From Frankiaceae bacterium (lineage in GTDB: Bacteria > Actinomycetota > Actinomycetes > JAVEEJ01): 33,290 bases of DNA. This document shows, piece by piece, positions 9,058-17,281 of the stretch. How positions within the stretch are numbered: position 1 is the stretch's first letter; the number at the start of each line of letters is the position of its first letter. The notes below the pieces were generated by a model. It was not told the origin of the DNA, ran no database searches, and worked only from the letters and a program-made list of their open reading frames with translations. Where the stretch lies: the NCBI GenBank assembly GCA_030840515.1, contig JAVEEJ010000323.1, positions 1 to 33,290 of the forward strand, given 5' to 3'. The translations under genes and the position numbers were made by a program.

Positions 9058-12002
9058 GCGTAGAAGACCCTCTCGACCACGGCCCTCGCGCGCCGAGTCG
9101 CCCTGCGGTAGTCCTCGAGCAGGTCGGCCACGCGTCCCGCAGGGTAGCCGACAGCGCGGGCTACGGCCGCGAGCTCCCGGACATCGGTGGGCAGGCTGTC
9201 CCCCGGGCGGCCGCGGCTGAGCATGATCCCGTCGCGCACCCGGGACGCCAGCCGCCACGCCTGCTCCAGTGCCTCCGCGTCCGGCGGCGAGACCAGCCCG
9301 GCGTCACGCGCGGCGTGCAGCGCCCGCAGGGTGCCGGTGGTGCGCAGGCCCTCGACCTCATGGGCGTGGCGCAGCTGCAGCAGCTGCACCGTCCACTCGA
9401 CGTCGGCAAGCCCGCCGCGGCCGAGCTTGGTGTGCAAGGAAGGGTCGGCGCCACGCGGGAGCCGCTCCGCCTCGACCCGAGCCTTGATCCGGCGCACCTC
9501 ACGCACGTCGACCTCGGCGAGACCGCCTTCCGGGTAGCGCAGCGGGTCGATCAGCCTGACGAACGCGCGACCGAGGTCGTCGTCGCCGGCCACCGGCGCG
9601 GCACGCAGCAGTGCCTGCGCCTCCCACACCAGGGACCAGCGCGCGTAGTACTGACCGTAGGAGGCGAGGCTCCGCGTCAGCGGCCCCTGCTTGCCTTCGG
9701 GGCGCAGGTCCGCATCGACGACCAGCGCCGGGTCGGGCGCCGGAAGGGCGAGCAACCGCCGCAGCTCGTTCGCGACGTCGTGCGCTGCCTGGGCAGCAAC
9801 GTCGTCGGTCACACCCTCCAGCGGGTCGTGCACGAACAGCACGTCGGCGTCGGACCCGTAGCCCTGCTCCGCTCCCCCGAGCCGACCCATGGCGATCACG
9901 GCGAGCCGGCAGGGAAGCGGCGACCGCCGCTCGACCTCCACCTTGCGCACCGCCACGCGCAGCGCCGCCGCGATCGCAGTCGTCGTCACGTCCGTCAGGG
10001 CTGCGCGGACCTCGTCCTGCGCTCTCAAGCCGAGCAGGTCGGCGGCGGCCGTGCGCACGAGCTCGCGGCGCCGGATCCCGCGCACCGTGAGGACCGCGGC
10101 CTCCCAGTCGTCACGGCGACGCACGGCGGCCAGTGCCTCACCGAGTAGCGCTGCGCCGGACCGGGGTCGCAGATCGCTGTCCTTCGCGAGCATCGCCACC
10201 GCTTCGGGTGCGCGGGTGAGCAGGTCGGCGGCGTAGCGGCTGCCCGCCAGCACGCGCGCGAGCCGCTCCGCCGCGGCTCCCTCGTCGCGCAGCAGACGCA
10301 GGTACCACGGGGTCGCGCCGAGCTCGTCGGAGAGCCGGCGGAACGCGAGCAGGCCGGCGTCGGCGTCGACGGCATCGGCGAACCAGCCGAGCATCACCGG
10401 GAGCAGCGTGCGCTGGATCGCCGCGCGTCGTGAGACACCGGAGGTGAGCGCCTCGATGTGGCGCAGCGCACCGGCAGGGTCGACGTACCCGAGCGCTTGC
10501 AGCCGCGCGCCGGCTTGCTCCGGAGTGAGCCGCGCCTCGTCGGTCCTCAACCTCGCGACTGCAGCCAGCAGCGGTCGGTAGAACAGCTTCTCGTGCAGCC
10601 GTCGCACCTCAACCGCGTGCCGTGCTCTGGCCTTCTCCAGCTCGACAGCGGGATCGCCGCCGAGTCCCATCGCGCGACCGAGCCGGCGCAGGTCCACCGG
10701 GTCGTCGGGCATGACGTGGGTGCGACGCAGCCGGTGCAGCTGGATCCGGTGCTCGAGGGTGCGCAGGAACCGGTAGGCCGCACCGAGCCCCCGCGCGTCC
10801 TCGCGTCCGACGTACCCCCCGCTCGCCAGCGCCTCGAGCGCGACGAGAGTGGTGCCGCTGTGCAGGGACTCGTCACTGCGGCCGTGCACGAGCTGCAGCA
10901 GCTGCACGGCAAACTCGACGTCCCGCAGTCCGCCGGGGCCGAGCTTCAGCTCGCGATCCGCGGCGTCGGCGGGCAAGGTGCCTTCGACCCGACGCCGCAT
11001 CGCCTGCACGTCCTCGACGAAGTTGGGCCGTCCGCCAGCAGTCCAGACAAGCGGAGCGAGCCGCTCGACGTACGCGTTCCCTAGCTCTTGGTCGCCTGCC
11101 ACGGGACGCGCCTTGAGCAGTGCCTGGAACTCCCAGGTGTGCGCCCAGCGGCGGTAGTAGGCCTCGTGGCTGGCGAGCGTGCGCACCAGCGGACCGGCCT
11201 TGCCCTCAGGCCGAAGTGCTGCGTCCACCGGCCAGATGGTGCCCTCCGGCGTCGCTGCCGAGCAGGCCTCCATCAACGCACTCGCAAGGGCAGTCGCGGT
11301 GCGCAGCGCAGCCGCTTCGTCGCCGCCCTCCACGGGCTCAGCCACGAAGACCACGTCGACGTCGCTGACGTAGTTGAGCTCGCGGCCGCCGCACTTGCCG
11401 AGCCCGATGACCGCCAACCTGCAGTCGGCGCTCGCCGCGGGCAGCTCGGCCCGTGCGATGACGAGGGCGGCTTCCAGGGTCGCCCCGGCCAGGTCGGCGA
11501 GCTCGGCCGCGACCTCGTCGAGCTCGACCGTGCCGGACAGGTCGCGTGCGGCGAGCCCCAACAGGTGCCGGCGGTAGGCCACTCGCAGCGCGTCCCTCGC
11601 CTCGACGCCACGACGTCCCTCGACCGCGCGGGTCATCGACGTGCGCAGGCCGTAGGCAGAGGGCCGGGTCAGGGCCACCGCGTCGTCGGTCAGCGCGCCG
11701 AGCTGCTCGGGGTGGCGGACGAGGTGGTCGGCGAGGGCGGGGCTGGAGGCGAGTACGGCGACCAGCCGCGCCCTGGCCTCCGGGCCGACCGCCAGCACGT
11801 GCGGACTGACCTCGAGGAGGGCGGCGAGGCCGGCCAACGCCCGGTCGGGGTCGGCGGACTCGGCGACGACCAGCAACCACTCGTCGTCGAGCGCGATCCG
11901 ATCGATGACGGCCGCGGCGGAGCTCGCGTCGGCGAAGCCGAGCCGCACCAGTCGGGCACGGTCGGTGGCGCGACCGGGACGCGGGTGCTCGCCGACGGTC
12001 AC
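9054..12002 (-). CDS. glnE: Bifunctional glutamine synthetase adenylyltransferase/deadenylylase GlnE
   Basis: A 982-residue GlnE with two nucleotidyltransferase halves. The N-terminal (deadenylylating) half carries GKCGGRELNYVSDVDVVFV at about 202–222. The C-terminal (adenylylating) half carries GRLGGAEQGYGSDADVLFV at about 704–725. Each half is followed by a helical GlnD-PII-uridylyltransferase-like segment (LGPGGLRDVEFAVQLLQL, LGRGGLADVEWTVQLLQL). GlnE adds AMP to, or removes it from, type I glutamine synthetase in response to nitrogen status. The GTG start has no convincing ribosome-binding site but lies exactly six bases after TAGCGT, which suggests a leaderless transcript. The stop overlaps the hydrolase start, so glnE leads a six-gene coupled run. 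The usual actinobacterial neighbour glnA2 is here displaced by two inserted genes. Confidence 0.97.
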   Translation of the reverse strand: MTVGEHPRPGRATDRARLVRLGFADASSAAAVIDRIALDDEWLLVVAESADPDRALAGLAALLEVSPHVLAVGPEARARLVAVLASSPALADHLVRHPEQLGALTDDAVALTRPSAYGLRTSMTRAVEGRRGVEARDALRVAYRRHLLGLAARDLSGTVELDEVAAELADLAGATLEAALVIARAELPAASADCRLAVIGLGKCGGRELNYVSDVDVVFVAEPVEGGDEAAALRTATALASALMEACSAATPEGTIWPVDAALRPEGKAGPLVRTLASHEAYYRRWAHTWEFQALLKARPVAGDQELGNAYVERLAPLVWTAGGRPNFVEDVQAMRRRVEGTLPADAADRELKLGPGGLRDVEFAVQLLQLVHGRSDESLHSGTTLVALEALASGGYVGREDARGLGAAYRFLRTLEHRIQLHRLRRTHVMPDDPVDLRRLGRAMGLGGDPAVELEKARARHAVEVRRLHEKLFYRPLLAAVARLRTDEARLTPEQAGARLQALGYVDPAGALRHIEALTSGVSRRAAIQRTLLPVMLGWFADAVDADAGLLAFRRLSDELGATPWYLRLLRDEGAAAERLARVLAGSRYAADLLTRAPEAVAMLAKDSDLRPRSGAALLGEALAAVRRRDDWEAAVLTVRGIRRRELVRTAAADLLGLRAQDEVRAALTDVTTTAIAAALRVAVRKVEVERRSPLPCRLAVIAMGRLGGAEQGYGSDADVLFVHDPLEGVTDDVAAQAAHDVANELRRLLALPAPDPALVVDADLRPEGKQGPLTRSLASYGQYYARWSLVWEAQALLRAAPVAGDDDLGRAFVRLIDPLRYPEGGLAEVDVREVRRIKARVEAERLPRGADPSLHTKLGRGGLADVEWTVQLLQLRHAHEVEGLRTTGTLRALHAARDAGLVSPPDAEALEQAWRLASRVRDGIMLSRGRPGDSLPTDVRELAAVARAVGYPAGRVADLLEDYRRATRRARAVVERVFYA

Positions 12003-12008
12003 CTGCTC

Positions 12009-12014
12009 ACGCTA
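12009..12014 (-). promoter_or_regulatory. -10 element of probable leaderless glnE promoter
   Basis: Read on the minus strand the sequence is TAGCGT, then six bases (GAGCAG), then the GTG start of glnE. TANNNT six to seven bases before a start codon is the known signature of actinobacterial leaderless transcripts. No clear -35 is visible. It sits in the 40-bp gap after the VWA gene, so glnE may also be read from upstream. Confidence 0.55.
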
Positions 12015-12042
12015 GCGGCGGGCAAGCCCTCACCCGCTCACG

Positions 12043-14787
12043 TCAGCGGCGACGGATCCACGCGGGCTCGGGCCGTGCTGCGAGCTGCGCGCGGTGCCGG
12101 CGCATCATGGCCAACCCGGCGATGGACGTCGAGGCCATTGCCGCGGCGAGCAAGGCGAGCGCGACCCGCTCGTCGACCTGGCGGGCGGACATCGCCTGCT
12201 GGGTGACCTTCTCCTCGTCGTCGTCGACCATGAAGATGCCGATCTGCGCGAGGGCGAGCTGCAGCTGCTCCTGCTCCTGCGCAGCGCCGCCCACCTGCGG
12301 GTTGATCTGCACCTGCGGCTGAGCCTGCGCCTGGGTCACGGGCTGGGCCGGCAGCGGTGCCGGCGGCGGGGGCGGCGGCTGGCCGGGCGGGTTCTGCGTC
12401 ACTGGGATCGGGTCGGTCTTGGTGATGGGCGGGACCACCGAGATGCCACAGGTGATCGTGGCCACGGTGCTCGCCACCTTGTAGCCGCGCAGGTAGGCGT
12501 CCAAGGCCACCGGGTAGCTGCCCGGGTTGACGCCCGCGCAGGAGTAGGTGACCGAGAAGGTCCCGTCGAATGGCGCCTTCACGTTGACCCGCTTGAAGCC
12601 GCTCACCGTCGCGCCACGGAAGACCGGACTCGTCTTGCTCGGCGTCAGCTGCACGTCCTGCAGGTCGGTCAGCGAAGCGAGCAGTCGCTCGATGACCCGG
12701 CTGAAGCCGTCCTGGTTCTCGCACACGACCGGCTGCCCAGCCGGGATCACCTTGCCGTAGTCGCCGTAGTCGCACTTGAGGCCGCCCGCAGGGGCGACCG
12801 CTCCGGTCAGCTTGGCCATCTGGCGGAGGTCCGTGCGCGAGACCGGGTCGTTGCCGGTCAACCCCAGCACCTGGATGCCGTGCTGCCTGAGCAACGCGGC
12901 GACTCCGGCGATGTCGGGCTTGCCGTTCTTCACCGGCGTGCCAGGCGGCATCCGGAACCGCTCGTTGGTGGCGAGCACGATCACGCGGCGCGCGTTGCCG
13001 TCCTGGCGGAAGCCCGCGGCCTGACCGGGCAGCACGGGGTTGGTGAGCTCGATGTTGTTGACGCCGTAGCCGGTGACCGATTGCTGGAGCCCGATGAGCT
13101 GACCCTCGATGTGCTTGTCGCACTCGTTGGCGTCGGGATGGGTGTCCACGTCACACGGGGCATCCGGCTGGAGGTAGTACTCCTCCTGCAAGCGGTCCAC
13201 GGCCTTGAAGAAGTTGCTGTTCACCCGCCCGACGGGCGCCCACTGCCGGTAGAGCACCGGCTGGTGGTAGGGCTTGGAGGTGCAAAAGTTCGTTTGCCCG
13301 GCTCGGCACTCGCCGGGGTTGGTCGGCGGGTCAGGCGCTTCGCCGATCCTCGTGTACGGCGCGGTGCCGATCGCGCCGACACCCTCGTTGACGTCGATGC
13401 CGTCGCGCTTGAGGTCGATGCCGATGGCCTTCGCGTTGTGCTTGAGGTCGTCGATGACGTCACCCATCGAAGCGGACACATCGATGAGGTAGTAGACGTC
13501 GATCGGCGTCGCGTTCTTGGGCAGGTGCAGCCGGTAGTTGACCGTGCGCGTGCCCCCCGGGCGCAGCGTGAGGTTGACCGTCCGCGGCGAGATCGACCCA
13601 GGCAGCGGCTTGTAAGCAACACGGGTGTTGTCGAAGCCCGGCGGCTGCTTGCCCGGGTTGTAGCTGTCGAACCAGCGGTAGAGGTAGCGGCCGGCGGCGA
13701 TGTAGTAGGCGTCGCCCCCGAAGGTCTCGGACCTGACAACCGGCGTGCTGCCGGAGTATCCGATCGGCGTCACGTCGTGCGAGACGCCGCGCAGGGTGAC
13801 CTGGTGCACGTGCGAGCTGCCGGCGAGCATGAAGTTGGCGTCGGTCGAGCGCCAGGCGCCCGCGCGAACATCGGAGACCGCTCGGATGCCGGCATAGCTG
13901 CGACCGAAGTCGGAGGAGATGCCTGCGAATCCCGAGCCGAAGATGCCGAGTCCGTTTCCGAGCGTGGGCACGATGGCGCTCGGCGTACTCGCCACGCTGG
14001 ATCGCCGGAAGGTGGCGCCGCGGTCGTAGGAGTACCAGACCTTGCCGGCGGCGACGGCGGCGACGTTGCTGGCGCCGAAGCGGTCGGCCGCGATCTGCGT
14101 GATCGCCTGCGCGCCACCGAGGTCGGCCGAGGTGGCGCCGGCCGTCCAGGTGGCGCCGTCGCCGCTGCGGTAGAACAGGGCCGGAACCTGGCCGGTGGGG
14201 TCCGTCGGTCCGCCACCCGGGAGGCCGCCGATGCCACCGGTGACGTCACTGCCGAACTGGGCCATGCCGATGACGAAGCCGACCAGTCCGGCGGCCAGCG
14301 TGCGCGGCTCACCGACGCTGGGCAGGCCGCTGTCGGTCGTGGTCCACGTGCCGCGCAGGCCGTTGCGGCTGCTGATCACGTGCGGCACCGCCTGCGCGCC
14401 GACGCCCTCGGAGACTGTGGCGATCGCGCGCCCGTTGAAGTTGAAGGCGACGTCGATGATGTTGCTGGACGCAGAGGAGTAGCCGGCGTCCTGGGCGAGC
14501 GTGTCGAGCTGAACAGCCGTGACCCAGGAGCAGCCGCGGTCGTCGCTCACGTAGATGGTCTTGGCGCTCGAGACGATCATGCGGTTCGGCTGCAGGTAGT
14601 CCAGCGCGTACCCCGTCGGGTCCGAGACCGGCAGCCTGGTCTTCTGCCAGTGCAGGCCGGCGGTGCTCGCCGCCCTGCAGCCGATCGGCTGGCTCGCGTT
14701 GGCCAGCATGACCGGCGCGGTCGCCAGCACCACGGGCAGCGCAAGAAGCGCCACCCGTCGGCGGGCGGAGGCCGTCAGACGTTGCAC
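12043..14787 (-). CDS. Membrane-anchored surface protein with BNR-like propeller and integrin-beta-like VWA domain
   Basis: About 914 residues. The GTG at 14787 is preferred, with AAGAG six bases upstream. A TTG at 14793, overlapping the ftsH stop as TTGA, is the alternative. A signal peptide (about 1–33) precedes a region to about 390 with repeated BNR/sialidase-like blades (YVSDDRGCSWV, YRSGDGATW, YSYDRGATFRRS). Next is a VWA domain with MIDAS motif DVSAS near 436–442 (VDVYYLIDVSASMGDVIDDL). Its layout resembles integrin beta I-like domains, including a cysteine-rich insert (CRAGQTNFC, CDVDTHPDANEC). A beta-sandwich region, a Pro/Gln-rich linker and a C-terminal helix with an Arg-rich tail follow. 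Topology is outside with a C-terminal anchor. Coupling to ftsH suggests the protease and this protein act together. The ligand is unknown. Confidence 0.82.
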   Translation of the reverse strand: MQRLTASARRRVALLALPVVLATAPVMLANASQPIGCRAASTAGLHWQKTRLPVSDPTGYALDYLQPNRMIVSSAKTIYVSDDRGCSWVTAVQLDTLAQDAGYSSASSNIIDVAFNFNGRAIATVSEGVGAQAVPHVISSRNGLRGTWTTTDSGLPSVGEPRTLAAGLVGFVIGMAQFGSDVTGGIGGLPGGGPTDPTGQVPALFYRSGDGATWTAGATSADLGGAQAITQIAADRFGASNVAAVAAGKVWYSYDRGATFRRSSVASTPSAIVPTLGNGLGIFGSGFAGISSDFGRSYAGIRAVSDVRAGAWRSTDANFMLAGSSHVHQVTLRGVSHDVTPIGYSGSTPVVRSETFGGDAYYIAAGRYLYRWFDSYNPGKQPPGFDNTRVAYKPLPGSISPRTVNLTLRPGGTRTVNYRLHLPKNATPIDVYYLIDVSASMGDVIDDLKHNAKAIGIDLKRDGIDVNEGVGAIGTAPYTRIGEAPDPPTNPGECRAGQTNFCTSKPYHQPVLYRQWAPVGRVNSNFFKAVDRLQEEYYLQPDAPCDVDTHPDANECDKHIEGQLIGLQQSVTGYGVNNIELTNPVLPGQAAGFRQDGNARRVIVLATNERFRMPPGTPVKNGKPDIAGVAALLRQHGIQVLGLTGNDPVSRTDLRQMAKLTGAVAPAGGLKCDYGDYGKVIPAGQPVVCENQDGFSRVIERLLASLTDLQDVQLTPSKTSPVFRGATVSGFKRVNVKAPFDGTFSVTYSCAGVNPGSYPVALDAYLRGYKVASTVATITCGISVVPPITKTDPIPVTQNPPGQPPPPPPAPLPAQPVTQAQAQPQVQINPQVGGAAQEQEQLQLALAQIGIFMVDDDEEKVTQQAMSARQVDERVALALLAAAMASTSIAGLAMMRRHRAQLAARPEPAWIRRR

Positions 14788-14789
14788 GA

Positions 14790-16952
14790 TCAACTCTTGA
14801 CCGAGGCCCGCTTCTTGGCGGCGCCGTTCTTGCTCGGGCTGGTCCTCGCGGATGTGGACTTGGCCCGTCCGTTGCTCGACACCGCAGCGCGGGCGCGGGT
14901 GCCCGATCCGTTGCGGGCCGCCTCGACGCTGCGCAGGAGTGGCGCGAGCGCCTCCTCGAGGACGGTGTCCTCCAGGGTCTCCTCCTCTTCCAGGCGCGCG
15001 GTCAGGTCGTCGAGCTCGCGACGGTGGGCGCGCAGGATGCGCGTCGCCTCAACCTGCGCGTCCTCGACCAGGGTGCGGATCTCTGCCTCGACTGCCTGCC
15101 GCGTCTCCGGGGACAGCTCAGCGAGCGGGGTCTCGTCGCCGAGGAAGCCCTCGCCGCCCTTGGCCATGTAGCGCACCATCCCGAGCGCGTCGCTCATGCC
15201 GTAGCGCGCCACCATGTCGCGCGCCAGGTCGGTCGCGTGCTCCACGTCCTGCTCGGCGCCGGTCGACCCCTCGCCGAAGATCAGCTGCTCGGCGGCGACG
15301 CCTCCGAGTGTGGCGACGAGCTGACCACGCAGCTCGGTGCGCGTCAGCAGCGACGCATCACGGTCGCCGAACGTGGCGGCCGCGATGGTGCGGCCGCGAG
15401 CCAGCACCGACACCCGGTGCAGGTCCTCGGTGCGGCCGAGCGCGGCAGCCACGACCACGTGGCCGATCTCGTGGTAGGCCGCGCGACGGCGCTCCTCCTC
15501 GGTCAGCACCCGGCCACGGCGCTGCGGGCCGTCGAGGACGCGCTGCACGGCCTCGTCGAGCTCCGGGACGTGAACGACGGACTTGCCGCGCCTGATGGTG
15601 AGCAGCGTGGCCTCGTTGACGACGTTCGCCAGGTCGGCGCCGGTGAACCCTGGGGTCTTGCGGGCGATCTTGGCGAAGTCGACCTCGGGAGCGATCGGCT
15701 TGCCGACCGCGTGGATCTTGATGATGCGCTCGCGACCGACGGCGTCCGGCCGGTCGATCGTGATGTGCCGGTCGAAGCGGCCGGGACGCATCAGGGCGGG
15801 GTCGAGGATGTCGGGGCGGTTGGTTGCACCCATGACGACGATCCCGCTCGAGGCGTCGAAGCCGTCGATCTCGACGAGGAGCTGGTTGAGCGTCTGCTCG
15901 CGCTCGTCCGAGCCACCACCGCCACCGCCCGCGCCGCGCTTGCGGCCGGCGGCGTCGAGCTCGTCGATGAACACGATCGCCGGCGCGACGGCGCGCACAC
16001 GGCGGAACAGGTCACGGACGCGGGCCGCGCCGACGCCGACGAGCGACTCGACGAACTCGGCACCGGCAACGGAGAAGAACGGCACTCCGGCCTCGCCTGC
16101 GACGGCCTTGGCGAGCAGCGTCTTGCCGGTCCCGGGAGGACCGAACAGCAGCACGCCCTTCGGCGGCGCGGCACCGAGTCGCGTGTACTTCTCCGGATCG
16201 CGCAGGTAGTCCCGAACTTCCTTGAGCTCCTCCACCGCCTCGTCGGCGCCGCCGACGTCGTTGAAGGTCACACCGGTGCCGCCCGTCTCGCTGTCGGCGA
16301 TGGCACCGAAGGAGACCACCTCACCGATCGCGCCGCCGCCGCTGCCCTTGGCCGTGAACAGCAGGCCGAACAACGTGGCGAGGATGAGGATGGGAAGCAG
16401 GAACTCAGAGACGATCCTGACGTTCTTCTTCGCCACCTGCTGATCGACGGTGACGCTGGCGCCGCTGTTCTGCAGCGCGTTGATCAGGTCCTTGGTGATG
16501 GTGCCGTTGTCCGGCAGGGCGACCCAGAACTTGCCGCTGCCTGACGGGACGTCGGTGAGCACGCTGGGCGCGGGCGTCGGGACCGCACTCGGCTTGGGCA
16601 CGGGCTTGCCCGAGGCGGCAGGGGCCGGCACGACGGGGGCGGGTGCGGCCGCCTCGGTGTAGGTCGCCTGGACCCGGGAGTCCTCGGCGAGCACGGTGGC
16701 GGTGGTGATCCGGCCGTCGGCAGCGAGGGCCGCGACCTGGTCGAGGGAGAGCTTGGTTCCCTCGGTGTGTGGGGCGAGGTAGCGCAGCGAGAGTCCGAAG
16801 GTCAGGAAGAGCAGCGCCAGGATGCCGGCGAGGATGGCGGGCAGGATCCGGCGCTTGGCCTTGGTGGCCACCCGGTGTCGGCGGCGCTTCTCGAGGAACG
16901 CGAGCACGCGCTTGATGGGGCTCGCCGAGCTCTCGGGGGTCTCGCTGGGCAC
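14790..16952 (-). CDS. ftsH: FtsH-family ATP-dependent zinc metalloprotease
   Basis: A 720-residue membrane protease. Two helices (about 36–60 and 183–201) flank an extracytoplasmic domain that carries an unusual Pro/Ala-rich insert at about 101–133. The AAA+ module has Walker A GPPGTGKT (271–278), Walker B IVFIDELD, and the second region of homology NRPDILDPALMRPGRFDR. The peptidase has HEIGH (494–498, zinc and catalysis) and the distal Asp in EQDVEHATDLARDM. The C-terminal tail is Lys/Ala/Ser-rich. The GTG start is supported by GAGGAGG eight bases upstream. FtsH extracts and degrades membrane and soluble proteins. Its location beside a VWA surface protein, and the altered periplasmic part, suggest a specialised paralogue rather than the sole housekeeping FtsH, but a second copy cannot be checked here. 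Confidence 0.93.
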   Translation of the reverse strand: MPSETPESSASPIKRVLAFLEKRRRHRVATKAKRRILPAILAGILALLFLTFGLSLRYLAPHTEGTKLSLDQVAALAADGRITTATVLAEDSRVQATYTEAAAPAPVVPAPAASGKPVPKPSAVPTPAPSVLTDVPSGSGKFWVALPDNGTITKDLINALQNSGASVTVDQQVAKKNVRIVSEFLLPILILATLFGLLFTAKGSGGGAIGEVVSFGAIADSETGGTGVTFNDVGGADEAVEELKEVRDYLRDPEKYTRLGAAPPKGVLLFGPPGTGKTLLAKAVAGEAGVPFFSVAGAEFVESLVGVGAARVRDLFRRVRAVAPAIVFIDELDAAGRKRGAGGGGGGSDEREQTLNQLLVEIDGFDASSGIVVMGATNRPDILDPALMRPGRFDRHITIDRPDAVGRERIIKIHAVGKPIAPEVDFAKIARKTPGFTGADLANVVNEATLLTIRRGKSVVHVPELDEAVQRVLDGPQRRGRVLTEEERRRAAYHEIGHVVVAAALGRTEDLHRVSVLARGRTIAAATFGDRDASLLTRTELRGQLVATLGGVAAEQLIFGEGSTGAEQDVEHATDLARDMVARYGMSDALGMVRYMAKGGEGFLGDETPLAELSPETRQAVEAEIRTLVEDAQVEATRILRAHRRELDDLTARLEEEETLEDTVLEEALAPLLRSVEAARNGSGTRARAAVSSNGRAKSTSARTSPSKNGAAKKRASVKS

Positions 16953-17063
16953 GGGGGGTCCTCCTCGCCGGGGTCACCGGCTCACGGGTAGTGCGGGGGG
17001 TCACACAGGATTACTGCCGCGACGCCGGAGGCGTAACGCGACGGGGGGCCTACCTCTCATTAT

Positions 17064-17092
17064 TACGACGCGGCGCACGAGAGTCCTGCCGG
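17064..17092 (-). promoter_or_regulatory. Upstream block shared by ftsH and the two BNR genes
   Basis: On the minus strand: CCGGCAGGACTC, then 11 bases, then GTCGTA, directly followed by ATAATG. The same 12-mer with GTCGAA at the same spacing precedes the BNR gene at 25293–26684, and a variant precedes the BNR gene at 23858–25237. It could be an alternative-sigma promoter or an operator. The distance to the ftsH start is about 110 bp. Confidence 0.35.
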
Positions 17093-17198
17093 TGTCACAT
17101 ACCGGCCGCCCGGCGCCCCTCAACTGTAGGCGGGTCTCGCGCCTGCGTCAGGTCCGCGCCGATAACGATCCCGCCGCTGGCGCTTCAGCACCGATCCC

Positions 17199-17208
17199 GC
17201 CGTACTCG
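17199..17208 (+). repeat. Dispersed GCCGTACTCG word, intergenic copy
   Basis: One of three copies of GNCGTACTCG that lie outside genes in this window. It is in the ftsH–glnA2 gap. See the finding on the dispersed word. Confidence 0.5.
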
Positions 17209-17281
17209 CCTCATTGATGATCTTGGACAAGCGCACCCTCGACCTGCCGTCCGCCCGGTGCCTTCTCCATGATCACCGCGG

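Larger units (their letters stand above)
16953..17281. other. Intergenic region between ftsH and glnA2
   Basis: This is the only gap over 300 bp. It holds the ftsH promoter region (the AT-rich TAATAAT read on the minus strand at about 17058–17064 is the only such stretch nearby), the shared block at 17064–17092, a GTACTCG word at 17199–17208, and the 3' side of glnA2. I see no convincing ORF, RNA gene or strong terminator in it. Confidence 0.5.

Noticed and set aside
9187..9537. Plus-strand frames inside glnE
   Set aside because: Shadows of the strong GC third-position bias. No start signals or recognisable domains.
12003..12042. Terminator between the VWA gene and glnE
   Set aside because: Only a weak GCGGG...CCCGC pairing with a 9–10-base loop. 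Not convincing, and it overlaps the likely glnE promoter.
12094..15171. Very long plus-strand open frame (1025 codons) opposite the VWA and ftsH genes
   Set aside because: It is the antisense shadow of two clear genes. Composition is Val/Gly/Arg/Asp-rich without domains, and it has no ribosome-binding site.
17064..17092. Classical ECF promoter (GGAAC-N16-CGTC) for ftsH
   Set aside because: The distance between GGACTC and GTCG is 11–12 bases, too short for the usual -35/-10 spacing. Kept only as a shared block of unknown kind.
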